Below are positions 1-5,705 of a stretch of 6,557 nucleotides of DNA, piece after piece. The stretch spans positions 1 through 6,557 of the forward strand of contig NZ_LSJA01000226.1 of assembly GCF_001556515.1 (NCBI RefSeq), in the 5' to 3' direction. The translations under genes and the position numbers were made by a program. The notes below the pieces were generated by a model. The model was not told the DNA's origin. It was given only the letters and a program-made list of their open reading frames with translations, and made no database searches. This DNA comes from Caulobacter sp. CCH9-E1 (lineage in GTDB: Bacteria > Pseudomonadota > Alphaproteobacteria > Caulobacterales > Caulobacteraceae). Position 1 is the first letter of the stretch, and each line of letters starts with the position of its first letter.

Positions 1-1261
1 TCTCGGTGGTCATGGCCGAGGTGACGATCGTGACGTTCGGCAGGCTGGCCAGCTTGCGCTGGAGCACCGCGTCGGCGCGCAGTTGGCTGTCGAACTCGAT
101 CAGCGTCACGTGCGCCACGATGCCGGCCAGGTCGATGGCCGCCTCGACGCCGCTGTTGCCGCCGCCGATCACCGCCACGCGCTTGCCCTTGAACAGCGGG
201 CCGTCGCAGTGCGGGCAGTAGGCCACGCCCTTGTTCTTGTACTCGGCCTCGCCGGGCACGTTGACGTTCCGCCAGCGGGCGCCGGTCGACAGGATCACGC
301 TCTTGGACTTCAGGCTGGCGCCGTTCTCGAGCTTGATCTCGATCAGGCCGCCGGGAGTCTTGGCCGGAACCAGGCCCACGGCCTTTTGCAGGTTCATCAC
401 GTCGACCTCGTAGTCCTTGACGTGCTGCTCCAGCGCCGAGGCCAGCTTGGGGCCTTCGGTGTGCGGGACCGAGATGAAGTTCTCGATGTCCATGGTGTCC
501 AGCACCTGGCCGCCGAAGCGCTCGGCCGCGACGCCGGTGCGGATGCCCTTGCGGGCGGCGTAGATCGCCGCGGCCGCGCCGGCGGGGCCGCCGCCGATCA
601 CCAGCACCTCGAAGGCGTCCTTGGCCTTGATCTTCTCGGCCATGCGGTCGGCGGCGCCGGTGTCCAGCTTCGCCAGGATCTGCTCGACGTCCATGCGGCC
701 CTGGCCGAACGGCTGGCCGTTCAGCAGGATGGTCGGGACGGCCATCACCTGGCGTTCCTCGACCTCGGCCTTGAAGAAGGCGCCGTCGATGGCGACGTGA
801 TGGATGCGCGGGTTCAGGGCGCTCATCGTGTTCAGCGCCTGCACCACGTCGGGGCAGTTCTGGCACGACTGCGAGAAATAGGTCTCGAAGCGGTAGTCGC
901 CGTCCAGGCCCTTGATGCGCTCGATCACCTCGTCATCGAGGCGCGGCGGGTGGCCGCCGACGTGCAGCAAGGCCAGCACCAGCGAGGTGAACTCGTGGCC
1001 CAGCGGCAGGCCGGCGAAGCGCACGTCCGCGTCGCCAAAACCTTCACTTGGGGCGGCGCGCGTGATGGCGAACGACGGCTTGCGTTCGTTGTCGCCGCCC
1101 AGGTTCAGGGTGACCTTGTCCGAGGTGGCGACGATGTCTTCCAGCAGGGCCTTCATCTCGGCCGAGCCGGCGGAGTCGTCCAGCGAGGCGACCAGTTCGA
1201 TCGGCTGGCGCAGGTTCTGCAGATAGGTGGTCAGCTGGGTCTTCAGACCGGCGTCCAGCAT
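1..1261 (-). CDS. ahpF: Alkyl hydroperoxide reductase subunit F (partial, C-terminus outside window)
   Basis: This is the NADH-dependent FAD disulfide reductase that passes electrons to oxidised AhpC. 420 codons are visible; the family is usually about 520 residues, so roughly the last 100 lie beyond the left edge. The N-terminal thioredoxin-like domain carries the redox pair C133 and C136 (SCQNCPDVV), which relays electrons to AhpC. The FAD-binding glycine motif is at 223-228 (GGGPAG), the core catalytic disulfide at C349 and C352 (CPHCDG), and the NADH-binding motif at 366-371 (GGGNSG). All four are where Salmonella/E. coli AhpF has them. The ATG at 1259-1261 is preceded by GGGAG with six nucleotides between, which supports the start. 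The gene lies 128 nt downstream of ahpC on the same strand in the classic ahpC-ahpF order. The reading frame is open to the edge with no sign of damage. Confidence 0.97.
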   Translation of the reverse strand, partial: MLDAGLKTQLTTYLQNLRQPIELVASLDDSAGSAEMKALLEDIVATSDKVTLNLGGDNERKPSFAITRAAPSEGFGDADVRFAGLPLGHEFTSLVLALLHVGGHPPRLDDEVIERIKGLDGDYRFETYFSQSCQNCPDVVQALNTMSALNPRIHHVAIDGAFFKAEVEERQVMAVPTILLNGQPFGQGRMDVEQILAKLDTGAADRMAEKIKAKDAFEVLVIGGGPAGAAAAIYAARKGIRTGVAAERFGGQVLDTMDIENFISVPHTEGPKLASALEQHVKDYEVDVMNLQKAVGLVPAKTPGGLIEIKLENGASLKSKSVILSTGARWRNVNVPGEAEYKNKGVAYCPHCDGPLFKGKRVAVIGGGNSGVEAAIDLAGIVAHVTLIEFDSQLRADAVLQRKLASLPNVTIVTSAMTTE

Positions 1262-1295
1262 GATGGGCTCCCTGGTGGGTTGGGGAGTGGAAAGG

Positions 1296-1327
1296 GCGTT
1301 CGATTGTCGGGGAGAACGATCGAACGC
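1296..1327 (-). other. Strong stem-loop in the ahpC-ahpF spacer
   Basis: Bases 1296-1307 pair with 1316-1327 over 12 bp with one G-T wobble and an 8-nt loop. It sits 34 nt before the ahpF start codon. On the minus strand it is followed by CCCTTTCC rather than a clean T run, so it is a weak terminator at best. A stabilising or processing hairpin is equally possible. Confidence 0.55.
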
Positions 1328-1345
1328 GGCGTACGATCGAGAAAT

Positions 1346-1376
1346 CGCGTCGCCGACCCGAGCGGCCGGCGACGCG
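1346..1376 (-). terminator. Possible attenuating terminator after ahpC
   Basis: A perfect 10-bp GC-rich stem (1346-1355 with 1367-1376) with an 11-nt loop starts 13 nt after the ahpC stop codon. On the minus strand it is followed by ATTTCTC, a short and imperfect T tract. It could end a share of ahpC transcripts while the rest read into ahpF. This is inferred from structure only. Confidence 0.45.
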
Positions 1377-1389
1377 GGTAGCTCAGGTC

Positions 1390-1953
1390 TTAGATCTTGC
1401 CGACGAGGTCGAGCGAGGGGGCCAGGGTCTTTTCACCCTCTTCCCACTTGGCCGGGCAGACTTCGCCCGGGTGCGAGGCCACGTACTGGGCGGCCTTGAC
1501 CTTGCGGATCAGTTCGGCGGCGTTGCGGCCGATGCCTTCGGCGGTGACTTCCATGAACTGGATGACGCCTTGCGGGTCGACCAGGAAGGTGCCGCGGTCG
1601 GCCAGGCCGACGCCCGGACGCATGATGTCGAAGTTGTTGGTCACCAGGCCCGACGGGTCGCCGATCATGGTGTACTTGATCTTGCCGATGGCGGGCGAGC
1701 TGTCGTGCCAGGCCTTGTGCGAGAAGTGCGTGTCGGTCGACACGGCGTAGATCTCGACGCCCAGCTTCTGGAAGGTGTCGTAGTTGTCGGCCAGGTCTTC
1801 CAGCTCGGTCGGGCAGACGAAGGTGAAGTCGGCCGGATAGAAGAAGAAGACCGACCACTTGCCCTTCACGTCGGCATCGCTGACCGTGACGAACTTGCCG
1901 TCCTTGAAGGCCTGGGCGGTGAAGGGTTTGATCTCGGTGTTGATCAGCGACAT
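1390..1953 (-). CDS. ahpC: Alkyl hydroperoxide reductase subunit C (typical 2-Cys peroxiredoxin)
   Basis: AhpC reduces hydrogen peroxide, organic peroxides and peroxynitrite in the cytoplasm and is recycled by AhpF. The protein is 187 residues, the same length as E. coli AhpC. The peroxidatic cysteine is C47 in FVCPTEL, within the PxxxTxxC-type active site (P40, T44, C47). The resolving cysteine is C166 in GEVCPAKW, near the C-terminus. The GVGLADRG and YxxxxHPGEVCP regions are those of the AhpC/Prx1 subfamily. The frame stays open upstream to 2160, but that extension is arginine-rich with no family similarity. The ATG at 1951-1953 begins the conserved [11 protein letters not shown] and has GGAG 8 nt upstream. 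It is the first gene of the pair with ahpF and lies downstream of a likely OxyR site. Nothing is missing. Confidence 0.98.
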   Translation of the reverse strand: MSLINTEIKPFTAQAFKDGKFVTVSDADVKGKWSVFFFYPADFTFVCPTELEDLADNYDTFQKLGVEIYAVSTDTHFSHKAWHDSSPAIGKIKYTMIGDPSGLVTNNFDIMRPGVGLADRGTFLVDPQGVIQFMEVTAEGIGRNAAELIRKVKAAQYVASHPGEVCPAKWEEGEKTLAPSLDLVGKI

Positions 1954-1980
1954 GGGGCGCTCCGTTGAAAGGATGCGCTG

Positions 1981-2009
1981 CTTGTACGGGGCGCTCGTAG
2001 ATCGAGCAA
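1981..2009 (-). promoter_or_regulatory. Candidate ahpC promoter
   Basis: On the minus strand TTGCTC (2004-2009) and TACAAG (1981-1986) are 17 nt apart and resemble -35 and -10 boxes, matching 3/6 and 4/6 of the E. coli consensus. A weak core promoter whose -35 touches an activator site is typical of OxyR-activated genes. The predicted transcript start is about 20 nt upstream of the ahpC start codon. The match alone would not be convincing; the position next to the OxyR-like box raises it. Confidence 0.4.
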
Positions 2010-2046
2010 ATTGATAAATCTTCTGGACGGAATAGAGCGCCTCTAT
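2010..2046 (-). promoter_or_regulatory. OxyR-box-like operator upstream of ahpC
   Basis: Read on the plus strand, four tetrads ATTG, TTCT, ATAG and CTAT lie at 2010-2013, 2021-2024, 2032-2035 and 2043-2046, each separated by exactly 7 nt. The known OxyR consensus is ATAG-N7-CTAT-N7-ATAG-N7-CTAT. The matches are 3/4, 2/4, 4/4 and 4/4, 13 of 16 in all, over the full 37 bp. The site ends one base before the candidate -35 of ahpC, where OxyR normally contacts RNA polymerase. No oxyR gene is in the window, so the regulator's identity rests on the motif. Confidence 0.65.
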
Positions 2047-2131
2047 GGCGGGGCGCGGCGGTCTGGGCGGCGACGAAGATCTCGCCGCCGCCACGCCGGC
2101 GGACACGCCGTATGCGGATGGTTCGCGTCGA

Positions 2132-2179
2132 GAAAGGCGGTCTGTCCCCTCGGCGGGCATCGCCCGCCGCCGCCCTTTC
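2132..2179. other. Long imperfect stem-loop in the ahpC upstream region
   Basis: The inner stem CGGCGGGC / GCCCGCCG (2151-2158 with 2162-2169) is a perfect 8 bp with a 3-nt loop. An outer stem pairs GAAAGGCGG (2132-2140) with 2170-2179, with one bulged C. Ten unpaired bases (2141-2150) lie on one side. There is no T tract on either strand, so an ordinary intrinsic terminator is unlikely. It could belong to a transcript end, a small RNA or a protein site. Confidence 0.4.
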
Positions 2180-2339
2180 CGATGTCGCGCGGATCACCCC
2201 CAGATGACCCAGCCGTCCGCCGACTCCGCGCCTCCCCAGACGCGGTGTCCGCCAGGGGCGCAAGTGACTGAAGCGGCGCGCCGAGGTCGAGAGGCGAGGG
2301 GCCTTCAGGTCGCCAGGCGGGGCGGACGACCTTCGTACG

Positions 2340-2362
2340 GGCGCCGGACGCGGGCGGGCGCC
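2340..2362 (-). terminator. Weak hairpin just after the DUF4870 gene pair
   Basis: GGCGCC occurs at 2340-2345 and 2357-2362 and can pair as a 6-bp stem with an 11-nt loop, immediately after the TAG stop on the minus strand. There is no T tract. It may be a factor-assisted end of transcription, or chance in GC-rich DNA. Confidence 0.25.
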
Positions 2363-2363
2363 T

Positions 2364-2762
2364 CTAAATCAGCCAGCTTTGCGGGCGCGGATAGGGCTCG
2401 CCGCGCGACAGATAGTAGATGCCGGCGATGCAGCGGGCGATGAACCACAGGCTGATCCCGCCCATGATGATCCCGCCGAAGACCAGCATCGGGATGCCGA
2501 TCAAGACGAGGCTCAGCGGGATGCCGACCAGGAAGATCGCCAGGCCCAGCAGGAAGCCGGCGATCGACAGCCAGAAGCTCCGGATGGCGAAGGTGAAATG
2601 GGTCGCGTTCACGGGGCCGGCGGCGTCGCGGCTGACATAGGCGACGATCAGGCCGACGATGAAGGTCAGGCCGTTGGTGAAGCCCAGCAGGTACAGGCCG
2701 TAGACCACGGCCGGCAGCAGCTTGTCCTCGTCGGAGCGGGGGGTGACGATGGTGTCGGTCAT
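2364..2762 (-). CDS. Small DUF4870/Tic20-like membrane protein (second of tandem pair)
   Basis: The product has 132 residues and no known function. After a short polar N-terminus it has hydrophobic segments at about 15-43, 62-90 and 91-118. Between the first and second lies a conserved loop with YVSRDAAG and THFTFAIRSFW (54-64). The C-terminus is YPRPQSW. This matches the DUF4870 family, small inner-membrane proteins whose cytoplasmic loop reads roughly YVxRxDA...SHFxxQIRTFW. Compared with its upstream neighbour it has a glycine/isoleucine-rich insertion around 80-100. A TTG in the same frame at 2766-2768 overlaps the neighbour's stop, but the ATG at 2760-2762, 2 nt after that stop, is preferred. 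No good ribosome site precedes either, so translation is probably coupled to the upstream gene. Confidence 0.85.
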   Translation of the reverse strand: MTDTIVTPRSDEDKLLPAVVYGLYLLGFTNGLTFIVGLIVAYVSRDAAGPVNATHFTFAIRSFWLSIAGFLLGLAIFLVGIPLSLVLIGIPMLVFGGIIMGGISLWFIARCIAGIYYLSRGEPYPRPQSWLI

Positions 2763-2764
2763 GA

Positions 2765-3136
2765 TCAAAGCATCCAGCTCTTGGGCGTGGGATAGGGTTG
2801 GTTCTTAAACAGATTGGACAGGCCGATGATCCCGCGGACGATGATCCACAGGCCGACCGCGACCATCAGCACGACGCCGATACCGATCACGGTCAGCAGG
2901 GCCGAGATCGCGGCGAACAGCACGGCCAGCCAGAAGGTCCGGATCTGGAACTCGTAGTGGCTGGCCAGCCATTCGGGCGCGTCCTTGCGGCTGACATAGG
3001 CCAGGATCGCGGCGATCACGCAGGTAAGGCCGCCGGTCGGCGGGCCCGCGATCAGCAGGGCGTAGCCGATGCCTGGCAGCATCTTGTCGTCCTGCAGCCG
3101 AGGCGGGACGGCGGGGTCCATCGAAGGGTCTGACAC
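2765..3136 (-). CDS. Small DUF4870/Tic20-like membrane protein (first of tandem pair)
   Basis: The product has 123 residues and no known function. Its polar N-terminus is followed by hydrophobic segments at about 20-47 and 68-106, the second long enough for two helices. The hallmark loop has YVSRKDAPEW (47-56) and SHYEFQIRTFW (59-69), and the C-terminus is YPTPKSW. These are standard DUF4870 features, shared with the gene 2 nt downstream, so the pair looks like an old tandem duplication. The start is a GTG at 3134-3136 with only a weak TAGG upstream. An in-frame ATG at 3119-3121 would remove five residues and has no better ribosome site, so the exact start is uncertain. Confidence 0.85.
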   Translation of the reverse strand: MSDPSMDPAVPPRLQDDKMLPGIGYALLIAGPPTGGLTCVIAAILAYVSRKDAPEWLASHYEFQIRTFWLAVLFAAISALLTVIGIGVVLMVAVGLWIIVRGIIGLSNLFKNQPYPTPKSWML

Positions 3137-3140
3137 GGTT

Positions 3141-3170
3141 TTGAGCCTAGGGATATCGTCGTTGGCTCAA
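3141..3170. promoter_or_regulatory. Inverted repeat upstream of the DUF4870 pair
   Basis: TTGAGCC (3141-3147) and GGCTCAA (3164-3170) form a perfect 7-bp inverted repeat with a 16-nt spacer that contains GATATC. The arms are about two helical turns apart, a layout that suits a dimeric regulator. It sits 4 nt upstream of the GTG start, so an RNA hairpin in the leader is the alternative. A third TTGAGCC lies at 3265-3271 in the same spacer. Confidence 0.35.
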
Positions 3171-3200
3171 CGATCGCGCCGTCGGGGGCGGGATGCAAAT

Positions 3201-3232
3201 GAAGGTGGCGTCATGACGCCGTTTTCACCTTC
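3201..3232. promoter_or_regulatory. Nested palindrome in the divergent spacer
   Basis: A perfect 14-bp palindrome (GGCGTCATGACGCC, 3207-3220) is flanked by a second inverted repeat, GAAGGTG (3201-3207) with CACCTTC (3226-3232), the two sharing G3207. It lies between the divergent DUF4870 and FAS1 genes, where an operator would be expected. The GTTTT at 3221-3225 gives a terminator-like look on the plus strand, but no plus-strand gene ends here. Confidence 0.4.
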
Positions 3233-3368
3233 GGCGCCGAACATTACGAAAAAGTCATGTTCTCTTGAGCCGTCCAACCGGGCGGAGCGGCCGTAGAGCT
3301 AACCGACAACGCGCGCTGTCGACTTTCTCCCATCTATCCCCCCAACCCGATGGAAGGTCCCCCAAAAG

Positions 3369-3905
3369 ATGATGCGTTCGATCCTTCGCCGCACGGCGAT
3401 GCTGACGCTCGCCGCTACGGCGCTCGCCACCCCCGCTTTCGCCGACCACCACGGCGCCAAGCCCAACATCGTCGGCGTCGCCGCCGGCAATGCGGACTTC
3501 TCGACCCTGGTCACGGCGGTCAAGGCCGCGGGCCTGGTCGACACCCTGTCGGGCGCGGGTCCGTTCACGGTGTTCGCCCCAACCAACGCCGCCTTCGGCA
3601 AGCTGCCGGCCGGCACGGTCGAGACCCTGGTCAAGCCCGAGAACAAGGCGACCCTGACCAAGATCCTCACCTGCCACGTCGTGGCCGGCAAGGTGGAGGC
3701 CAAGACCCTGCTCGGCGCCATCCAGTCGAACGGCGGCGCCTACACGATCAACACGGTCGGCGGCTGCCAGTTCAAGGCGGCCGTCGAGGGCGGCAAGGTC
3801 GTGATCACCGACGAGAAGGGCGGCAAGAGCACCGTCACCGCCACCGACGTCGCGGCCAGCAACGGCGTGATCCACGTGATCGACAGCGTGCTGATGCCTC
3901 GCTGA
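3369..3905 (+). CDS. Secreted fasciclin (FAS1) domain protein
   Basis: The 178-residue protein has a Sec signal peptide: arginines at 3, 7 and 8, a hydrophobic core at about 10-20, and a likely cleavage after A25 (AFA|DHH). The remainder is one FAS1 (beta-Ig-H3/fasciclin) domain. Its H1 motif GPFTVFAPTNAAF is at 64-76, the central His motif at 101-107 (TCHVVAG) and the H2 motif VIHVIDSVLMP at 167-177. FAS1 domains mediate adhesion or protein contacts; the bacterial single-domain forms are mostly of unknown role. The usual YH motif has Cys in place of Tyr (C102), and the only other cysteine is C133, so a periplasmic disulfide is possible. GGAAGG at 3352-3357 lies 11 nt before the first ATG; a second ATG follows directly. 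It is monocistronic, with its own terminator. Confidence 0.95.
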   Translation: MMRSILRRTAMLTLAATALATPAFADHHGAKPNIVGVAAGNADFSTLVTAVKAAGLVDTLSGAGPFTVFAPTNAAFGKLPAGTVETLVKPENKATLTKILTCHVVAGKVEAKTLLGAIQSNGGAYTINTVGGCQFKAAVEGGKVVITDEKGGKSTVTATDVAASNGVIHVIDSVLMPR

Positions 3906-3931
3906 TCGAGGTTCGCCCCCGGCCTCGATCA
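3903..3931 (+). other. Hairpin overlapping the FAS1 stop codon
   Basis: TGATCGAGG (3903-3911, beginning with the stop codon) pairs perfectly over 9 bp with CCTCGATCA (3923-3931), with an 11-nt loop. It stands directly before the intrinsic terminator and may protect the mRNA 3' end or help termination. Confidence 0.5.
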
Positions 3932-3933
3932 CG

Positions 3934-3968
3934 AACGCCCCGGCCTAACGGTCGGGGCGTTTTCTTTT
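3934..3968 (+). terminator. Intrinsic terminator of the FAS1 gene
   Basis: A 12-bp stem (3934-3945 with 3950-3961, one G-T wobble, loop TAAC) is followed by TTCTTTT. This is a classic rho-independent terminator on the plus strand. Its T tract overlaps the stop codon of the convergent gene (3967-3969). Read from the minus strand the downstream sequence is poor in T, so it should mainly serve the FAS1 transcript. Confidence 0.9.
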
Positions 3969-4515
3969 ACGGCAGCAGATCGGCGGGCGGATCGTGCGGG
4001 TCGAAGGCGCGGCCGGCGCCGATCCAGGGCAGGGCGGCCGTCAGCAGCAAGAGGACGAAGACCATCCGCGCGGCCATGTCGATCCCGACGGCGGCCATGC
4101 CGGCGCTCAGCGAGAACGCCAGGGTCGCGACCGCGCCGAGCGCGGTCAGGGCGATCATGCCGGTCAGGGCCGCGCGCGCCTCGATCCGCGCCACGCCGAA
4201 CCGGGCCTTGGGCGAGAGATCCGCGCCGACGGCGGCGATCGCCCGCGCCAGGGTCGAGAAGCTGGGCAGCCGATCCTCGAACCGGCCCGGACCCTGATAG
4301 CTCTGCGAGACGATCTGGATCCGCCGCTGGCCGAAGGTCAGCAGCAGGCTGCGCCGGCGGCCGTCCTTGCCGATGGCGAGCCGGTAACGGCTCAGGCTAG
4401 CCAGCGGAAAGCGGCGCTGCGCCTTGCCGCGCGTCTCCACCAGCACCCCGGGCTCCAGCGTCCAGACCGTCTCGGGCTGGAGCGGGGAGAGCCGGGCGCC
4501 GTGGCGGATACTCAT
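3967..4515 (-). CDS. Uncharacterised two-helix membrane protein in the folB operon
   Basis: I do not recognise a named family for this 182-residue protein. Residues 1-80 are soluble, basic and rich in predicted beta strand, reminiscent of a small PH-like domain, but this is a guess from texture. A linker helix at about 84-97 (SFSTLARAIAAVG) follows, then two hydrophobic segments at about 116-137 and 149-168. The C-terminal tail is short and proline-rich (FDPHDPPADLLP). The start ATG at 4513-4515 is 6 nt after the folB stop, so the gene is almost certainly in that operon. It has no clear ribosome site and probably depends on coupling to folB. The stop codon lies in the T tract of the convergent FAS1 terminator. 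Its position behind two pterin enzymes does not by itself show a folate role. Confidence 0.8.
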   Translation of the reverse strand: MSIRHGARLSPLQPETVWTLEPGVLVETRGKAQRRFPLASLSRYRLAIGKDGRRRSLLLTFGQRRIQIVSQSYQGPGRFEDRLPSFSTLARAIAAVGADLSPKARFGVARIEARAALTGMIALTALGAVATLAFSLSAGMAAVGIDMAARMVFVLLLLTAALPWIGAGRAFDPHDPPADLLP

Positions 4516-4521
4516 CGCGGT

Positions 4522-4926
4522 CTAGGCTCGAACGGCGGTGATCTCGACGCCGGCGGCGGCGGCGTGCGGGGCCAGGGCCAGGGGCTTTTCGACCCGCACC
4601 CGCGCGCGGGTGACGCGCGGATCGCTGAAGCAGGCCTGGGCCAGGCGCTCGGCGAAGGTTTCGACCAGGTCGATATGGCCCTCGGCGACGATGGCGCGGG
4701 CGGCCTCGCCGACCATCTCGTAGTTCACGGTGTCGGGCAGGCGCTCGCAGTGGCTGGCGGCCACGTCCAGCTCGACATCGACGACCAGCGGCTGCATGCG
4801 GCCGTGCTCGTGGTCATAGACGCCGATCTGGGCGTCGACCTTCAGGCCGCGCACGAAGACCTTGGTCACGATGACGCGCGCCAGGTCATGAGCAGAAGCG
4901 GTGTCGGGGAGCGGAGCTGCGGCCAA
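4522..4926 (-). CDS. folB: Dihydroneopterin aldolase
   Basis: FolB cleaves 7,8-dihydroneopterin to 6-hydroxymethyl-7,8-dihydropterin and glycolaldehyde in tetrahydrofolate synthesis, and also epimerises the substrate. The family fold is visible from residue 19. RGLKVDAQIGVYDHE ends in E40, matching the catalytic/binding Glu22 of the S. aureus enzyme. VNYE holds Y69 (Tyr54 there), VETFAE holds the pterin-binding E89, and VRVEKP holds the catalytic K114 (Lys100). The protein is 134 residues, slightly longer than usual (about 120) because of an 18-residue N-terminal extension. The start is TTG at 4924-4926, chosen because AGAGAGG precedes it by 6 nt and no in-frame ATG lies before the conserved domain. 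It begins 15 nt after the stop of the pteridine-reductase-like gene and ends 6 nt before the next gene. Confidence 0.93.
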   Translation of the reverse strand: MAAAPLPDTASAHDLARVIVTKVFVRGLKVDAQIGVYDHEHGRMQPLVVDVELDVAASHCERLPDTVNYEMVGEAARAIVAEGHIDLVETFAERLAQACFSDPRVTRARVRVEKPLALAPHAAAAGVEITAVRA

Positions 4927-4941
4927 GGACGGCCTCTCTGG

Positions 4942-5697
4942 TTACGGAGCGACGATGTCGGGCGTCTTCCAGCCCAGGTGCTGGCCGCCGTCCACGGCGA
5001 TCATCTGGCCCGTGACCGACGTGGCGTCAATGAGATAGCGCAGGGCGGCGGCGATCTCGTCGGGCGTCGCGCGGCGTTGCAACAGCACCCCGGCGGCCTC
5101 GGCCTCGAACTCGCCGGGCGCCTGATGGACCGAGGGCAGCACCGGCCCGGGGCCGATGGCGTTGACCCGGATGCGCGGCGCGAGCGCTTGAGCCAGCGTC
5201 TGGGTCGCCCACCACAGGCCCGCCTTCGACAGGCTGTAGCTGAAGAATTGCGGGTTGGGGCGCCAGACGCGCTGGTCGATGATGTTGACGACGAGGCCCG
5301 CGCGATCCGCCGGCAGGGCGGCGGCGAAGGCCTCGGCCAGCACCAGCGGCGCGCGCAGATTGGTCTCGAGGTGGAGGTCCCAGGTCCGGCGGGAGAGGTT
5401 CCCGACGCGGTCGTCCTCGAAGGCCGAGGCGCTGTTGACCAGCAGGGTGACGGGCCCGAGGGCTTTGGACGCCTGGGCGATCAGGCCGCCCGTCTCGGTT
5501 TCGTTGGCGAGGTCGGCGCGGACCAGGGCCGCGCGGCGACCCAGCGCCCGCGCGTCGGCGGCCGTCTCTTCGGCCTCGTCGGTCGAGGCGCGGCAGTGGA
5601 TGGCGACGTCAAAGCCGGCGCGGGCGGCTTCAAGGGCCAGGGCCCGACCGATCCGACGCCCCGCGCCGGTGACCAGGGCCGCGCCGCGCGGGCTCAT
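4942..5697 (-). CDS. Short-chain dehydrogenase, pteridine reductase type (FolM/PTR1-like)
   Basis: The 251-residue NADPH-type Rossmann oxidoreductase has TGAGRRIG (10-17) as the nucleotide-binding motif. Its TGxxxRxG form is that of pteridine reductases, not the usual TGxxxGIG. D62 lies in ADL, LVNSAS is at 86-91 and the catalytic YSLSK holds Y154 and K158. Thirteen residues before the Tyr, where most SDRs have Ser, is D141 (IIDQR). Asp-Tyr-Lys with this spacing is the catalytic set of Leishmania PTR1, and FolM is related. Together with folB next door this points to reduction of dihydromonapterin, dihydrobiopterin or dihydrofolate. The exact substrate cannot be read from sequence. The ATG at 5695-5697 is 8 nt after a 26-codon ORF and has no evident ribosome site. 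Confidence 0.9.
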   Translation of the reverse strand: MSPRGAALVTGAGRRIGRALALEAARAGFDVAIHCRASTDEAEETAADARALGRRAALVRADLANETETGGLIAQASKALGPVTLLVNSASAFEDDRVGNLSRRTWDLHLETNLRAPLVLAEAFAAALPADRAGLVVNIIDQRVWRPNPQFFSYSLSKAGLWWATQTLAQALAPRIRVNAIGPGPVLPSVHQAPGEFEAEAAGVLLQRRATPDEIAAALRYLIDATSVTGQMIAVDGGQHLGWKTPDIVAP

Positions 5698-5705
5698 CGA
5701 CGGGC

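Larger units (their letters stand above)
2047..2363. other. Intergenic region without a supported gene
   Basis: This stretch between the OxyR-like box and the DUF4870 gene is about 317 nt long. Open frames cross it on both strands, but their products are arginine-, alanine- and proline-rich low-complexity sequence with no recognisable domain. None has a convincing ribosome site. The only structure I can point to is the stem-loop at 2132-2179 and a weak hairpin at 2340-2362. Confidence 0.6.

Noticed and set aside
83..1381. Plus-strand open frame of 432 codons
   Set aside because: It is antisense to ahpF, whose motifs are unmistakable. The product is a low-complexity run of Leu, Asp, Gly, His and Arg typical of a GC-rich shadow frame.
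1954..2160. N-terminal extension of AhpC by 69 residues
   Set aside because: The extension crosses the OxyR-like box and promoter, has no similarity to the family, and the ATG at 1953 gives the exact family length with a good ribosome site.
2045..2443. Plus-strand open frame in the intergenic region
   Set aside because: The product is arginine/alanine-rich, it runs into the antisense of a real gene, and it lacks a ribosome site.
2763..2768. TTG start for the second DUF4870 protein
   Set aside because: It overlaps the preceding stop by 4 nt and is possible, but the ATG two codons on is the simpler start with the same domain.
3282..3305. GCTAACC near 3298 as a -10 for the FAS1 gene
   Set aside because: Only GCTA matches the Caulobacter -10, and no TTG-type -35 lies at the right distance; the nearest TTGAGCC is 26 nt away.
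3350..3368. ATG at 3350 in another frame before the FAS1 gene
   Set aside because: The frame overlaps the FAS1 gene and gives arginine-rich sequence; its ATG partly coincides with the FAS1 ribosome site GGAAGG.
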